From positions 124,001 to 188,000 of the forward strand of contig JABWCP010000001.1 in the NCBI GenBank assembly GCA_013360215.1: a stretch of DNA of 64,000 nt. The letters run 5' to 3'. Positions 16,996-25,958 of this stretch are shown piece by piece; the stretch's first letter is position 1; each line of letters starts with the position of its first letter. The stretch is from a bacterium (GTDB taxonomy: Bacteria > CLD3 > SB21). The translations under genes and the position numbers were made by a program. The notes beneath the pieces are model-generated. The model saw only the letters and a list, made by a program, of their open reading frames with translations, searched no databases and had not been told where the DNA came from.

Positions 16996-18024
16996 ATGAT
17001 TCATACCCTACTTAAAAACGACCTCATTCCGGATGCATTCATTCGTTACGGTATTCGCAGACTATTACGTCAGCGTTTGTTTGAAGAAAAGAAACCGACG
17101 ATCGAACTCCAATGGCAGCACTGGAAAAACTATATCAATATGCTCAAAGAAAGCCCTATCGCCATTGATACCAAGGCCGCGAATGAGCAACATTACGAGG
17201 TGCCAACCCGTTTTTTTCAGCTCGTACTGGGACGGCATCTGAAATACAGTTCCGGCTATTGGCAAGAAGGTGTCACGGAATTGGATCGCGCCGAAAAAGA
17301 CATGCTGGCCTTAACTTGTAGCCGAGCCGATCTGCGTGACGGACAGGATATTTTGGAACTCGGATGCGGTTGGGGCTCCCTATCGCTTTATATGGCCGAA
17401 CATTTTCCTCAAAGCCGCATCACCGCGGTTTCCAATTCCCGCACCCAAAAGGAATTTATTGATGCCACAGCACGGCAACGCGGGTTTAATAATCTGACGA
17501 TCATCACCGCCGACATGAATCATTTTACGACCGATCAAAAATTTGATCGCGTGGTGTCTGTAGAAATGTTTGAACACATGCGCAATTACCGCACGCTTCT
17601 CGCCAAGGTCGCCCAGTTTATGAAAGACGATGCCCGGCTTTTTGTACATATCTTTACCCACCGGGAGTATGCCTATCTTTTCGAAGTGCGCGATGAAAGC
17701 GATTGGATGGCCAAATATTTTTTTACCGGCGGTCAGATGCCCGGTGATATGCTTTTTCATTATTTCAATGAAGATCTTCGCATTGAAGAACATTGGCGCG
17801 TATCGGGTTTGCATTACGCCAAAACATCCGAAGCGTGGCTGGCCAACATGGATCGCCACCGCAAGGAAATCATGCCGCTTTTGGAATCAACCTATGGCAG
17901 CAACAATGCGCGCATGTGGTGGGTGTACTGGCGAATATTTTTTATGGCCTGCGCCGAACTATGGCAGTACAACCAAGGTGACGAATGGTTAGTCAGTCAT
18001 TACCGATTCAGGAAAAATATATGA
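16996..18024 (+). CDS. CFA-synthase-like SAM-dependent methyltransferase (coclaurine-N-methyltransferase-like)
   Basis: 342 residues. The N-terminal half has the lipid-binding HYEVPTRFFQLVLG and YSSGYW of the cyclopropane-fatty-acid synthase superfamily; the SAM site is ILELGCGWGSLSLYMA (about residues 117-132), followed by VSVEMFEHMRNY. It is shorter than true CFA synthase and diverges from the operon's second copy (20792-22063). It likely methylates an unsaturated acyl chain or another amphipathic acceptor. Its TGA overlaps the ATG of the next gene (ATGA). Confidence 0.82.
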   Translation: MIHTLLKNDLIPDAFIRYGIRRLLRQRLFEEKKPTIELQWQHWKNYINMLKESPIAIDTKAANEQHYEVPTRFFQLVLGRHLKYSSGYWQEGVTELDRAEKDMLALTCSRADLRDGQDILELGCGWGSLSLYMAEHFPQSRITAVSNSRTQKEFIDATARQRGFNNLTIITADMNHFTTDQKFDRVVSVEMFEHMRNYRTLLAKVAQFMKDDARLFVHIFTHREYAYLFEVRDESDWMAKYFFTGGQMPGDMLFHYFNEDLRIEEHWRVSGLHYAKTSEAWLANMDRHRKEIMPLLESTYGSNNARMWWVYWRIFFMACAELWQYNQGDEWLVSHYRFRKNI

Positions 18025-18746
18025 ACCTGAAACGATCCTATTACCTTTTGTTTGCGCTTTCGTCGGTCAGTTTGTCGGCCATAGTGTCGCCGACGGAAAC
18101 GCCGACACTGCAACTTAAAACACCGGCATGGGATAACAAAAGCGGGACTCTGTTGTACACGGAGGAACGTAAACAATTTGACTCCGATGGAAAACCGGGA
18201 CGATGGGAGTTTAATTATCAAAATCCCAAAGGACAAATCGTCGTTCAACGTTCAGTAAATTTTCAGCAAGACAAGCTCAAGCCTTCTTTTATACTTCGCG
18301 ATTTACGCAACGGCTATAGTGAAGGCGCAGAAATCATCGGTAATAAAATCAAAGTTTTTAGCGGCGGTTCGCCGGACGATCCGTACCAGGAAAAAACAAT
18401 CCGGGTTCCTGAACCGGCTGTGATTGATGCAGGATTCCATTTTTTCATCGAACAACATTGGCGTGCTTTACTGAACGGTGAAACTAAAACGTTTTATTTC
18501 GTTGCACCGAGCCAATTGGATTATTTTTCATTTCGCGTTTATAAATCCGGTGAAACTCAGACCGGAGGCCGCACCGCGTATCAGTTGACTATGGATATTG
18601 ATAATTTTTTACTCCGTCTTTTCGTGGACCCGATACGACTTACATATGATCCGGAAAGCCGTAAACTGATCGGATACGAGGGCATTTCCAATATCTACAA
18701 CGACGAAGGCAAAGCCCATCATGTACGCATGGAATTTGTTTATTAA
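18021..18746 (+). CDS. Putative exported protein of the lipid operon
   Basis: 241 residues from the ATG at 18021, chosen because AGGAA lies just before it and it overlaps the preceding TGA by four bases. There is a signal peptide (YYLLFALSSVSLSAIVS). The mature part is beta-rich (GKPGRWEFNYQNPKG, FHFFIEQHWRALLNGET, TFYFVAPSQLDYFSFRVY), recalling lipid-binding periplasmic proteins such as DUF3108 or lipocalin-like folds, but no family was firmly recognised. It could carry or sense the modified lipid. Confidence 0.65.
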   Translation: MNLKRSYYLLFALSSVSLSAIVSPTETPTLQLKTPAWDNKSGTLLYTEERKQFDSDGKPGRWEFNYQNPKGQIVVQRSVNFQQDKLKPSFILRDLRNGYSEGAEIIGNKIKVFSGGSPDDPYQEKTIRVPEPAVIDAGFHFFIEQHWRALLNGETKTFYFVAPSQLDYFSFRVYKSGETQTGGRTAYQLTMDIDNFLLRLFVDPIRLTYDPESRKLIGYEGISNIYNDEGKAHHVRMEFVY

Positions 18747-18769
18747 TTTCAATTCGGAGCGAGACTGAT

Positions 18770-20035
18770 TTGGAACGGTTAGCTATTATAGGCACAGGCA
18801 TTGCCGGAATGGGATGTGCTCATTTTTTAAATCACCGGTATGACATTACGATGTACGAACAAAACAACTACATCGGAGGACATACTCATACGGTCACCGT
18901 AGATGAAGAAGGTTCGCCTGTTTTTATTGATACCGGCTTTATGGTTTTTAACTTGGTTACGTATCCTAACTTAGTGCGACTCTTTAAAGAACTGGGCGTA
19001 GACTATAAGCCGACTTCCATGTCTTTTAGTGTTCAGCATGTACCCAGCAAATTAGAATTTAACGGATCCGGCCTTAACGAATTATTTGCGCAACGTAAAA
19101 ATTTGTTTAACCCGCCCTATATCCGCATGCTTTTGGAAATAAATCGTTTTAACAATACGTGCCGTGAAGTGATCGAAAAATCGCAGTTCGCCGATTATAC
19201 GCTCAAAGAATACGTTGAGGAAAAAGGATATAGTGACGATTTTTTGATGAAGTATCTCGTACCGATGAGTTCCGCAGTATGGTCTACCCCGCCGGATGCG
19301 ATGCTTGGTTTTCCAGCCGCAGCGCTGGTTCGCTTTTTTGATAACCACGGTTTTCTCGGTTTACATACCCAACATCCATGGTACACACCGGTCAACGGGA
19401 GTCAACAATATCGGGAAAAGCTTATCGCACCTTTTAGGGATCGTATTTTTACGGATCGAGCCGCCGTGCACGTTCGTCGCGAGAATGGGAAAGTTTTCAT
19501 TACGGATAAACGCGGCGACAAAGCTGCTTTTGATAAAGTCATTATAGCATCGCACGCCGACCAAGCGCTGGCCATGTTGGAGCAACCGTCGGAAGCCGAA
19601 TATCGTTTGTTGAAAGAATTCAAATACCAAAAAAATATTACTACATTGCATACGGATGCATCCGGCATGCCGCGAACCCGCCGGGCCTGGGCTTCATGGA
19701 ATTATCGAATGGATCAAAAACATGACGGTTCACTTGAGGCGCATACGATTTATTGGATGAATTCGCTCCAGCATGTATCCCAAAAAACAAATTATTTTGT
19801 TTCGATCAATGGCGCGGAACGCATTGCACCGGATCGCGTGATTCGCCGCATGACCTATGAGCACCCCGTTTTTTCAGTAGCCGCGATGAAAGCGCAATCC
19901 GAGCTCCCGACCCTCAACACCAAAGGACCGGTGTATTTTTGCGGGAGTTATTTTCGCTATGGATTTCATGAAGATGCGTTTATGTCCGCATTGGCATTGT
20001 GCCGTCAAATCACGGGAGAAGCGATTTGGTTATGA
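18770..20035 (+). CDS. FAD-dependent oxidoreductase of cfa-type clusters (amine-oxidase fold)
   Basis: 421 residues from a TTG start at 18770 (GGAGCGAG upstream). The N-terminal FAD-binding Rossmann motif is IIGTGIAGMGCAHFL, then YEQNNYIGGHTHTV, with a C-terminal FCGSYFRYGFHEDAFMSAL that closes the FAD site. This flavoprotein accompanies DUF1365 and cfa genes in many proteobacteria; related flavoproteins (UfaD in Rhodobacter) desaturate methylated fatty acids on the way to furan fatty acids. The reaction here is inferred. It overlaps the DUF1365 gene by ATGA. Confidence 0.85.
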   Translation: MERLAIIGTGIAGMGCAHFLNHRYDITMYEQNNYIGGHTHTVTVDEEGSPVFIDTGFMVFNLVTYPNLVRLFKELGVDYKPTSMSFSVQHVPSKLEFNGSGLNELFAQRKNLFNPPYIRMLLEINRFNNTCREVIEKSQFADYTLKEYVEEKGYSDDFLMKYLVPMSSAVWSTPPDAMLGFPAAALVRFFDNHGFLGLHTQHPWYTPVNGSQQYREKLIAPFRDRIFTDRAAVHVRRENGKVFITDKRGDKAAFDKVIIASHADQALAMLEQPSEAEYRLLKEFKYQKNITTLHTDASGMPRTRRAWASWNYRMDQKHDGSLEAHTIYWMNSLQHVSQKTNYFVSINGAERIAPDRVIRRMTYEHPVFSVAAMKAQSELPTLNTKGPVYFCGSYFRYGFHEDAFMSALALCRQITGEAIWL

Positions 20036-20835
20036 ATTCATGCCTGTACCGATGCCGTGTCATGCATCACCGGATGGAACCGAAGCCGCATCGCTTTTTC
20101 TATAATATTTTCATGTTCTATCTGGATTTGGACGAATTGGACACACTATCCGATAAACTTACACTTTTCGGACATAATGCATTTGCAGTTTTCAATTTTA
20201 AAGACACCGATCATTTATTTTATAGCGGCACATCGCGACGTGAGCATATCACAACCTATCTGCGACAAAACGGCATTACTTCTCCGGTAGGTCGTATCAT
20301 GTTGCTGACGCATGTTCGTATGTTGGGTTATGTATTCAATCCCGTGTCGTTTTATTTTATTTTCGATAATGACGACCAACCGATTTGCGCCATTCCGGAA
20401 GTTGGCAACACGTTTGGCGAAATGAAACCCTACTTGATTCGCCGCAGCATGGAATCGTCCCATACATTTTACCTGAAAACCACAAAATTTTTTTATGTCT
20501 CCCCATTTATTGATATGGATGCAGAGTTTGAATTTGACCTCACGTTGCCGGACGATCAGCTGATGATGCGTATCAATGATATTCAGAATAATCGCCGTTT
20601 TTTTGTCAGCACCTTATCCGGAAAACGACAGATACTAACCGATGCAAGATTGGCACTGTATCTTCTTCGGTTTCCACTCGTAACCTTGCAGGTGATATTT
20701 TTTATTCACTGGCAGGCATTTAGACTGTGGTTGAAAAAATTACATTATCATAAAAAAACGGATTTTCCCGACTTACAACGGGAGGTACATCATGCAGGAA
20801 GTTATGTTAACGCCATTGCCACAGAGCGCCGATAA
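20032..20835 (+). CDS. DUF1365 protein
   Basis: 267 residues from the ATG at 20032, which overlaps the TGA of the FAD oxidoreductase; a longer frame from 19999 lies inside that gene. Family signatures are the start CLYRCRVMHHRMEPKPHRF and the central MLGYVFNPVSFYF. One C-terminal membrane segment (LVTLQVIFFIHW). DUF1365 proteins accompany the FAD oxidoreductase and CFA synthase in many genomes. The biochemical role is unknown. Its 3' end overlaps the next gene by 44 bases. Confidence 0.85.
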   Translation: MNSCLYRCRVMHHRMEPKPHRFFYNIFMFYLDLDELDTLSDKLTLFGHNAFAVFNFKDTDHLFYSGTSRREHITTYLRQNGITSPVGRIMLLTHVRMLGYVFNPVSFYFIFDNDDQPICAIPEVGNTFGEMKPYLIRRSMESSHTFYLKTTKFFYVSPFIDMDAEFEFDLTLPDDQLMMRINDIQNNRRFFVSTLSGKRQILTDARLALYLLRFPLVTLQVIFFIHWQAFRLWLKKLHYHKKTDFPDLQREVHHAGSYVNAIATERR

Positions 20836-22063
20836 CACCAAAAAATTAATGCCGGGTTTTTACGAAAAACTGGTACTTCGTACGTTCGAAGGAATGCATC
20901 AAGGTTACATGCGCATCCATTTGCCGGACGGACGAATGTATACGTACGGTAATGCCAATGCCGAATTGCAGGCAACAATCCAAGTGCGCAGCAATAATTT
21001 TTTTAAGAAATGCGCTCTTTACGGTGATATCGGTTTCGGCGAAGCCTATGTGGATGGCGATTGGGACACCGACAGCGTTACCCGTGTGATTCGCTGGTTT
21101 TTGCTCAACGTCGAACAAGCGCCTACCATTTCCGGATCCAAGCGCCGCATCGTCACCGCTAATTTTCTCAAAGGGATAAATCGTTTATATCATCGGTTGC
21201 GGGAAAATACCGTCAAACTTGCGCGTAAGAATATTCAGGCTCATTACGATCTGAGCAATGAATTTTTCAAAACGTTTCTGGATGCTTCCATGACTTATTC
21301 AAGCGCGTATTTCCGTACGCCCGATATGTCGCTGGAAGCCGCACAAACGGAAAAATATGACCGTCTTTGCCGTCAGCTGAAACTCAAGCCGACGGATCAC
21401 GTTCTCGAAATCGGTAGCGGCTGGGGCGGGTTTGCCTTGCATGCGGTCAAACACTACGGTTGTAAGATTACGACGATTACGATTTCAGAAGAACAGTATC
21501 ATTATGCCCGCGCACGTTTTGCAGCCGAGGGATTTGCGGATCGGATTTCAATATTGTTTACGGACTATCGCAATGTCAGTGGTCAATTTGACAAAATCGT
21601 ATCCATCGAAATGCTGGAGGCCGTAGGGCATCGCTATTTCAAAACTTACTTTGCAAAACTTCATGAAGTACTAAAACCCAATGGCCTTGTCGGCTTGCAA
21701 GTCATTATATGCCCCGATTCACGCTACACCGCATTGCGCAAAGGTGTGGACTGGATTCAAAAACATATTTTTCCCGGATCCTTGTTGCCATCCGTAGGTG
21801 TGCTCCATGAGGCCGCTCATCGCACCGGCGATCTTTCACTGGTTGATCTCAAACATCTTGGTCGTCATTATGCCCGCACATTGGCCACTTGGCGTGATCG
21901 CTTTAATCAGAATAACGAACTGGTACAGGCGCTGGGTTTTGATGAAAGTTTTCGACGGAAATGGAATTATTATCTTAGCTATTGCGAAGCGGCTTTCGAA
22001 GCGCGTAATATAGGTGTTGTACAAATGATATGGTCACGCCCCAATAATATGCTGGTTTCATGA
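20792..22063 (+). CDS. cfa: Cyclopropane-fatty-acyl-phospholipid synthase family methyltransferase
   Basis: 423 residues, near the length of classical CFA synthases. In order: an N-terminal lipid-binding domain (ALYGDIGFGEAYVDGDWDTD), then ARKNIQAHYDLSNEFF and MTYSSAYF, SAM-binding VLEIGSGWGGFALHAV (about residues 202-217) and SIEMLEAVGHRYF. It transfers a methylene from SAM to a cis double bond of a phospholipid acyl chain. The start is fixed by GGGAGG six bases upstream, so the gene overlaps DUF1365 by 44 bases. The substrate double bond would come from the desaturase at 15072. Confidence 0.9.
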   Translation: MQEVMLTPLPQSADNTKKLMPGFYEKLVLRTFEGMHQGYMRIHLPDGRMYTYGNANAELQATIQVRSNNFFKKCALYGDIGFGEAYVDGDWDTDSVTRVIRWFLLNVEQAPTISGSKRRIVTANFLKGINRLYHRLRENTVKLARKNIQAHYDLSNEFFKTFLDASMTYSSAYFRTPDMSLEAAQTEKYDRLCRQLKLKPTDHVLEIGSGWGGFALHAVKHYGCKITTITISEEQYHYARARFAAEGFADRISILFTDYRNVSGQFDKIVSIEMLEAVGHRYFKTYFAKLHEVLKPNGLVGLQVIICPDSRYTALRKGVDWIQKHIFPGSLLPSVGVLHEAAHRTGDLSLVDLKHLGRHYARTLATWRDRFNQNNELVQALGFDESFRRKWNYYLSYCEAAFEARNIGVVQMIWSRPNNMLVS

Positions 22064-22539
22064 TCACCGATTTCTTTCGACGACGCCTTATTCAGCCGCT
22101 GATGGATTTGTTACGCCAAGGCCTTTCCGCCGAAAAACTTGCGCTGAGTGTCAGCCTCGGTTTTGTGTTGGGTATATTCCCTATGATCGGCGCCACGACC
22201 ATTTTATGTTTGGTGATCGGAGCGCTTTTTCGTGTTAACCAACTGGCCATTCAAACGGTTAATTATTTTCTCTTTCCTGTACAAATCGCTTTTTATATTC
22301 CTTTTTTTCAGATGGGTGCTTGGCTTTTCGGATACGATCATTTTCCTTTCACGTTTGAAGAGATCGCAACCATGCTCAGCCGTAATCCATGGCAAGCCAT
22401 CGTATCCCTATGGTGGGCCAATCTGCGTGCTATAACGGCATGGCTTCTTACGGCGCCGCTTTTAGGCGGAATACTCTATCTGATTTTAGTTCCCGTTTTC
22501 AAACCTATCACAGCGCGTTTCTTTCCGGACAAGGCTTGA
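22060..22539 (+). CDS. DUF2062 membrane protein
   Basis: 159 residues. DUF2062 signature: SVSLGFVLGIFPMIGATTI (about residues 30-48), then two to three further membrane helices (QTVNYFLFPVQIAFYIPFF, LLTAPLLGGILYLILVPVF). Overlaps the cfa stop by ATGA and ends the nine-gene run. DUF2062 proteins often neighbour lipid or glycan genes; no reaction is known. Confidence 0.8.
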   Translation: MITDFFRRRLIQPLMDLLRQGLSAEKLALSVSLGFVLGIFPMIGATTILCLVIGALFRVNQLAIQTVNYFLFPVQIAFYIPFFQMGAWLFGYDHFPFTFEEIATMLSRNPWQAIVSLWWANLRAITAWLLTAPLLGGILYLILVPVFKPITARFFPDKA

Positions 22540-22584
22540 ATTCCAAAACTCAGCAATGTATCTTCATCGGATAGCCGGAATAAC

Positions 22585-22612
22585 TTGATTACGTTTTTCG
22601 TTGTAGTATCAT
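22585..22612 (+). promoter_or_regulatory. Promoter of the GWxTD/TPR gene
   Basis: TTGATT, 16-base spacer, TATCAT, 28 bases before the ATG at 22640, in the 100-base gap after the lipid operon. Confidence 0.4.
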
Positions 22613-22639
22613 AATCCTTTTTTTGAAAGCTATAGACGC

Positions 22640-24622
22640 ATGGCACCGCTGCGTAGGATGATCCTTACGTTGTTCTATCCGCTTGCTTTTATACTGGCGA
22701 GTAATAACGGCGGGAATCCACTTGTAGATTCTCTTTCGAGCATTTCGCCCGAATCACCATACTATTCCACGGCTATGGTACGCCTGTCTGAAATTCTCAT
22801 GACGGAAAACACCGTGTTATCCCGACGTGCCGCGGAGGAGGCTATGCGCAATGCTATACGCACATCGCCCGACGATCCGTGGCACTATGTACGTTTAAGC
22901 AAAATACAATTTGAACGCAGTTTTTACCGTTCTGCGTTTGCCGCCTGCGATGATGCGATCCGGGTCAATCAATCTAAACCAGTGCCTTATCATGATGTTT
23001 TTTCCGAAGCCTATTACTACAAAGGCCTGATCAAAGAACGGCAAGCGCTCAAATACAAAGATATGATCAGCCCCGTTAACGAAGATTTCAGCATTTCTTT
23101 ATCCAATTTCGGTTACGAAGATATGTTGGAATCAGCGCGATACTACGAAAAAGCGCTGGAATATAATGGCACACATCGGGACGCCCTTTTTCATCTGGGG
23201 TTGTTGTATTATGAAATTCGTGCGTTTGATAAAATGTCGGCTTTGTTTGAAAAAATCATTCAGTATAAGCCGGAAGACAAAGATGCCTTGATGTTTTTGG
23301 GGCTGGCTTATTATCACCGCGGCGATTTTGCACAAAGCCACACCTACTACCAACGCGCCATGCATGCGATGTCGCCGGAAGAGGCTTCGCGTGTTAATCA
23401 TATCGGACATATCATACCCCGAGACGATAAAGAAAGCTATTTGTCCCGCGCCGGAAGCCCTACGCAATCATCAGCTTATGCGGCACAGTTTTGGCGGAAG
23501 CGTGATCCCCTGTTGTCGTCGGATTACAATGAACGTATGTTGGAACATTATAATCGAATGGCGTACGTCAATCTTCGTTTTGGAATACCGCGACAGAATA
23601 TCATGGGTTGGGAAACAGAACGGGGTATGATCTACATTCGGTACGGCAAACCCTCGCAATGGGTGCGCACACAACCGGACGAAAAAATGCTGGGCGGTAC
23701 CGAAATATGGTATTATCCGAGGTTCTCATTTCGTTTTGAGGATCATTACAGCAGCGGAAAATTTTTGCTGGATAATCCCTCACTGCTCGCATCGGAATCG
23801 GCCTATAACGAGCATTCGGAAGATTACGTATTTCCGGCCGAACGTTTATTCCCTGTGACGGCCAGAGTGTATCAATTCAAATCCCAATCCGGTCTCAACA
23901 AAATACGCGTGTATTATTCCGCCCTGATCAAGTCCATGGACCCCGATTATGAGACCTACGGTCCGACCGGCAAAACACAAACCGGTTTTTTTATCACAGA
24001 TTCCGAGCGAAACATTTTATCTAAAACCATGGATACTTCGCTCGTTGAACCGAAAGAAACCCGGGATGCGCATGTATATAAAACGACCACGATGGAGACC
24101 TTCATACAAAGTAAAGAGCCCGTGCAGTGGTCTCTCGAATTAAAATCTTTGGGTGAATTTCGTTATGCGATGGCCGGCGATTCGTTGACCCTCCGAAGTT
24201 TTTCGTCACGCACTTTGGATATGAGCGATGTTGTTTTGGCCGATTATGTTGACGAAAATAAACCTTATGCCGTTTTTGCCAATACCCAAGGTGTTTTGCA
24301 GGCAGACAAACCCCTATACTTTTTTGCCGAAGTGTACAACCTTACTTTAGAAAAAGATCAAAGCCGTTTTGTCGTGGAAGCCGGATTAGCGCCGCATGCG
24401 ACGGGTGGCATACGAACCTTTTTGCAAAAAATTTTCGGAAACACCGATGCCTTGGTGTATTCGACGTTTGAACAAACCGGCACGTCCCGTGATGATACCG
24501 TTACCTTTGCGCTCAATGTCAGTGAGGTACCGCCGGGAAACTATGATGCCGTTGTACGTATAAGGGATTTGATTTCCGGGCATACCACCGAACAGAAAAC
24601 ATCTATCAGGATCGTACGATGA
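22640..24622 (+). CDS. TPR protein with GWxTD domain, exported
   Basis: 660 residues. Signal peptide (MILTLFYPLAFILASNNGG). TPR-like repeats at about residues 50-260 (YSTAMVRLSEIL, ALFHLGLLYYEIRAFDKM, ALMFLGLAYYHRGDFAQSHTYY). The GWxTD motif is GWETERGMIYIRYGKPSQW (about residues 321-339); such domains are found mainly in FCB-group bacteria and have no settled function. The C-terminal part is beta-rich (FFAEVYNLTLEKDQSRFVVE). It overlaps the thioredoxin-like gene by ATGA. An envelope role is likely. Confidence 0.8.
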   Translation: MAPLRRMILTLFYPLAFILASNNGGNPLVDSLSSISPESPYYSTAMVRLSEILMTENTVLSRRAAEEAMRNAIRTSPDDPWHYVRLSKIQFERSFYRSAFAACDDAIRVNQSKPVPYHDVFSEAYYYKGLIKERQALKYKDMISPVNEDFSISLSNFGYEDMLESARYYEKALEYNGTHRDALFHLGLLYYEIRAFDKMSALFEKIIQYKPEDKDALMFLGLAYYHRGDFAQSHTYYQRAMHAMSPEEASRVNHIGHIIPRDDKESYLSRAGSPTQSSAYAAQFWRKRDPLLSSDYNERMLEHYNRMAYVNLRFGIPRQNIMGWETERGMIYIRYGKPSQWVRTQPDEKMLGGTEIWYYPRFSFRFEDHYSSGKFLLDNPSLLASESAYNEHSEDYVFPAERLFPVTARVYQFKSQSGLNKIRVYYSALIKSMDPDYETYGPTGKTQTGFFITDSERNILSKTMDTSLVEPKETRDAHVYKTTTMETFIQSKEPVQWSLELKSLGEFRYAMAGDSLTLRSFSSRTLDMSDVVLADYVDENKPYAVFANTQGVLQADKPLYFFAEVYNLTLEKDQSRFVVEAGLAPHATGGIRTFLQKIFGNTDALVYSTFEQTGTSRDDTVTFALNVSEVPPGNYDAVVRIRDLISGHTTEQKTSIRIVR

Positions 24623-24897
24623 AATGGTTAGGATGGTTTCATAAACCCAAATCAGCTATTTCCGTTGAAATTTTTAGCAAATCGGATTGTCATTTATGCG
24701 ATGAGATATCCGATGCGTTTCATGGTCTGCAAAATGAATTCCCCATGACCATAAAATACACCGATATTACTTCCGATGAAACCTTGTTTGAAAAATACCG
24801 CTACGATATTCCCGTAGTATTTGTCAATGGCCGCAAAGCATTCAAGTATCGCGCAACAACCGATGCGATACGAAAACGTTTGCGCAGAGAGATATAA
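24619..24897 (+). CDS. Glutaredoxin/thioredoxin-like protein (DUF836 type)
   Basis: 92 residues. Thioredoxin fold with the redox pair CHLC (about residues 26-29), cis-Pro in YDIPVVFVNGRKAF and a helical end. Such small proteins catalyse thiol-disulphide exchange in the cytoplasm; the partner is unknown. It overlaps the GWxTD gene by ATGA and ends one base before the convergent channel gene. Confidence 0.82.
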   Translation: MKWLGWFHKPKSAISVEIFSKSDCHLCDEISDAFHGLQNEFPMTIKYTDITSDETLFEKYRYDIPVVFVNGRKAFKYRATTDAIRKRLRREI

Positions 24898-24898
24898 A

Positions 24899-25882
24899 CT
24901 AAGCCGCGGTCTCTTTTACGTTATGCAAGCGTTCAAAAATCCCCACTTTATCCAAATGGAGCACCGTTGCCGTTCCATCCGGTGATGGCGCAAACATCGG
25001 CAAAAAACGTGCATTCCATTCGAAGTCGGCATGCAAATAAGAACGCCGTGCACTCGCGATTTGCATGGAAGTTTCCTCCGTGCCTTTGAGCGATACGATG
25101 AGTTCGGCCTCACCTTGCATCAAATCGGCAGGCGTCAAACCATTCAAAGGACTTTCAGCGTTCAACGGATGTACGACAGTCCAGTTGAGCGGAAGAAAGT
25201 TGACCGTGGAACGCTCCAAATTCAGATTAAAAAATTTACGCGTCGGTGCTCCCGATTCATCCAATACCATTGAAAACATCATATTGACTTCAACATCCAT
25301 CAGCTGTGTGTCTTTGGAATTGGCCAGCCGCATCATGACCGCCTGTCCGTCGCGATACGGAGCGATCAAAACTTTATCGCTCCAAACGATTTTGGCGTCC
25401 GGTCTGGAAAAACGAGCATAAAGTAACCCGGTCGCAAGAGCAAAACAGAGTAGCCCGATCAATGCCTCCGCCGAAGCGACAATATTGGCTGCAACGCCTG
25501 TGGGATTGACGCGCCCGTAACCCACTGTCGTAAGAGTCTGTGCGCTAAAGAAAAAATCTTCGATATATTCACTGGCTGTATCAGAGGACAATAAGCCTGA
25601 AAAATGTTCCCGGCCGATCACAAAATATACCGACGCAAACACAAGGTTAATCGCAGTATAGATACCAAAGATAACGGCAAAAAATCGCCCCCAACTCATA
25701 GTTAGTAACGCATTGAGATAACTAAAACGATCCGCAAAGGATGCGCCGCGTTTGATCACATTAAATCGCCCGTCGGCATTCATCAGACGTTTGCCCTGAT
25801 TATTGATCGTGCTGCTAAAACCGGAATCGTTGTAATCTTTGATCGTACGCGCAAGTTTCGTGAGCATAGGTTTTTCTGCCAA
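24899..25882 (-). CDS. Inward-rectifier-type potassium channel (KirBac-like)
   Basis: 327 residues. Two membrane helices (about 57-82 and 133-158) flank the pore helix and K+ selectivity filter TVGYG (about residues 117-121). The slide helix region (FADRFSYLNALLTMSWGRF in pieces) precedes TM1. The rest is the cytoplasmic Kir immunoglobulin-like domain (KVLIAPYRDGQAVMMRLAN, NLNLERSTVNFLPLNWTVVHPL in pieces). It conducts K+ across the inner membrane. M1 is a TTG at 25882; the ATG at 25867 is equally plausible. Confidence 0.9.
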   Translation of the reverse strand: MAEKPMLTKLARTIKDYNDSGFSSTINNQGKRLMNADGRFNVIKRGASFADRFSYLNALLTMSWGRFFAVIFGIYTAINLVFASVYFVIGREHFSGLLSSDTASEYIEDFFFSAQTLTTVGYGRVNPTGVAANIVASAEALIGLLCFALATGLLYARFSRPDAKIVWSDKVLIAPYRDGQAVMMRLANSKDTQLMDVEVNMMFSMVLDESGAPTRKFFNLNLERSTVNFLPLNWTVVHPLNAESPLNGLTPADLMQGEAELIVSLKGTEETSMQIASARRSYLHADFEWNARFLPMFAPSPDGTATVLHLDKVGIFERLHNVKETAA

Positions 25883-25958
25883 TTCGTAGGTGAATTAAAA
25901 AGTAATTTTATAAATTTTTGACTGCAATGACGGTCGCTAATCGGTTACCGACGAACCA

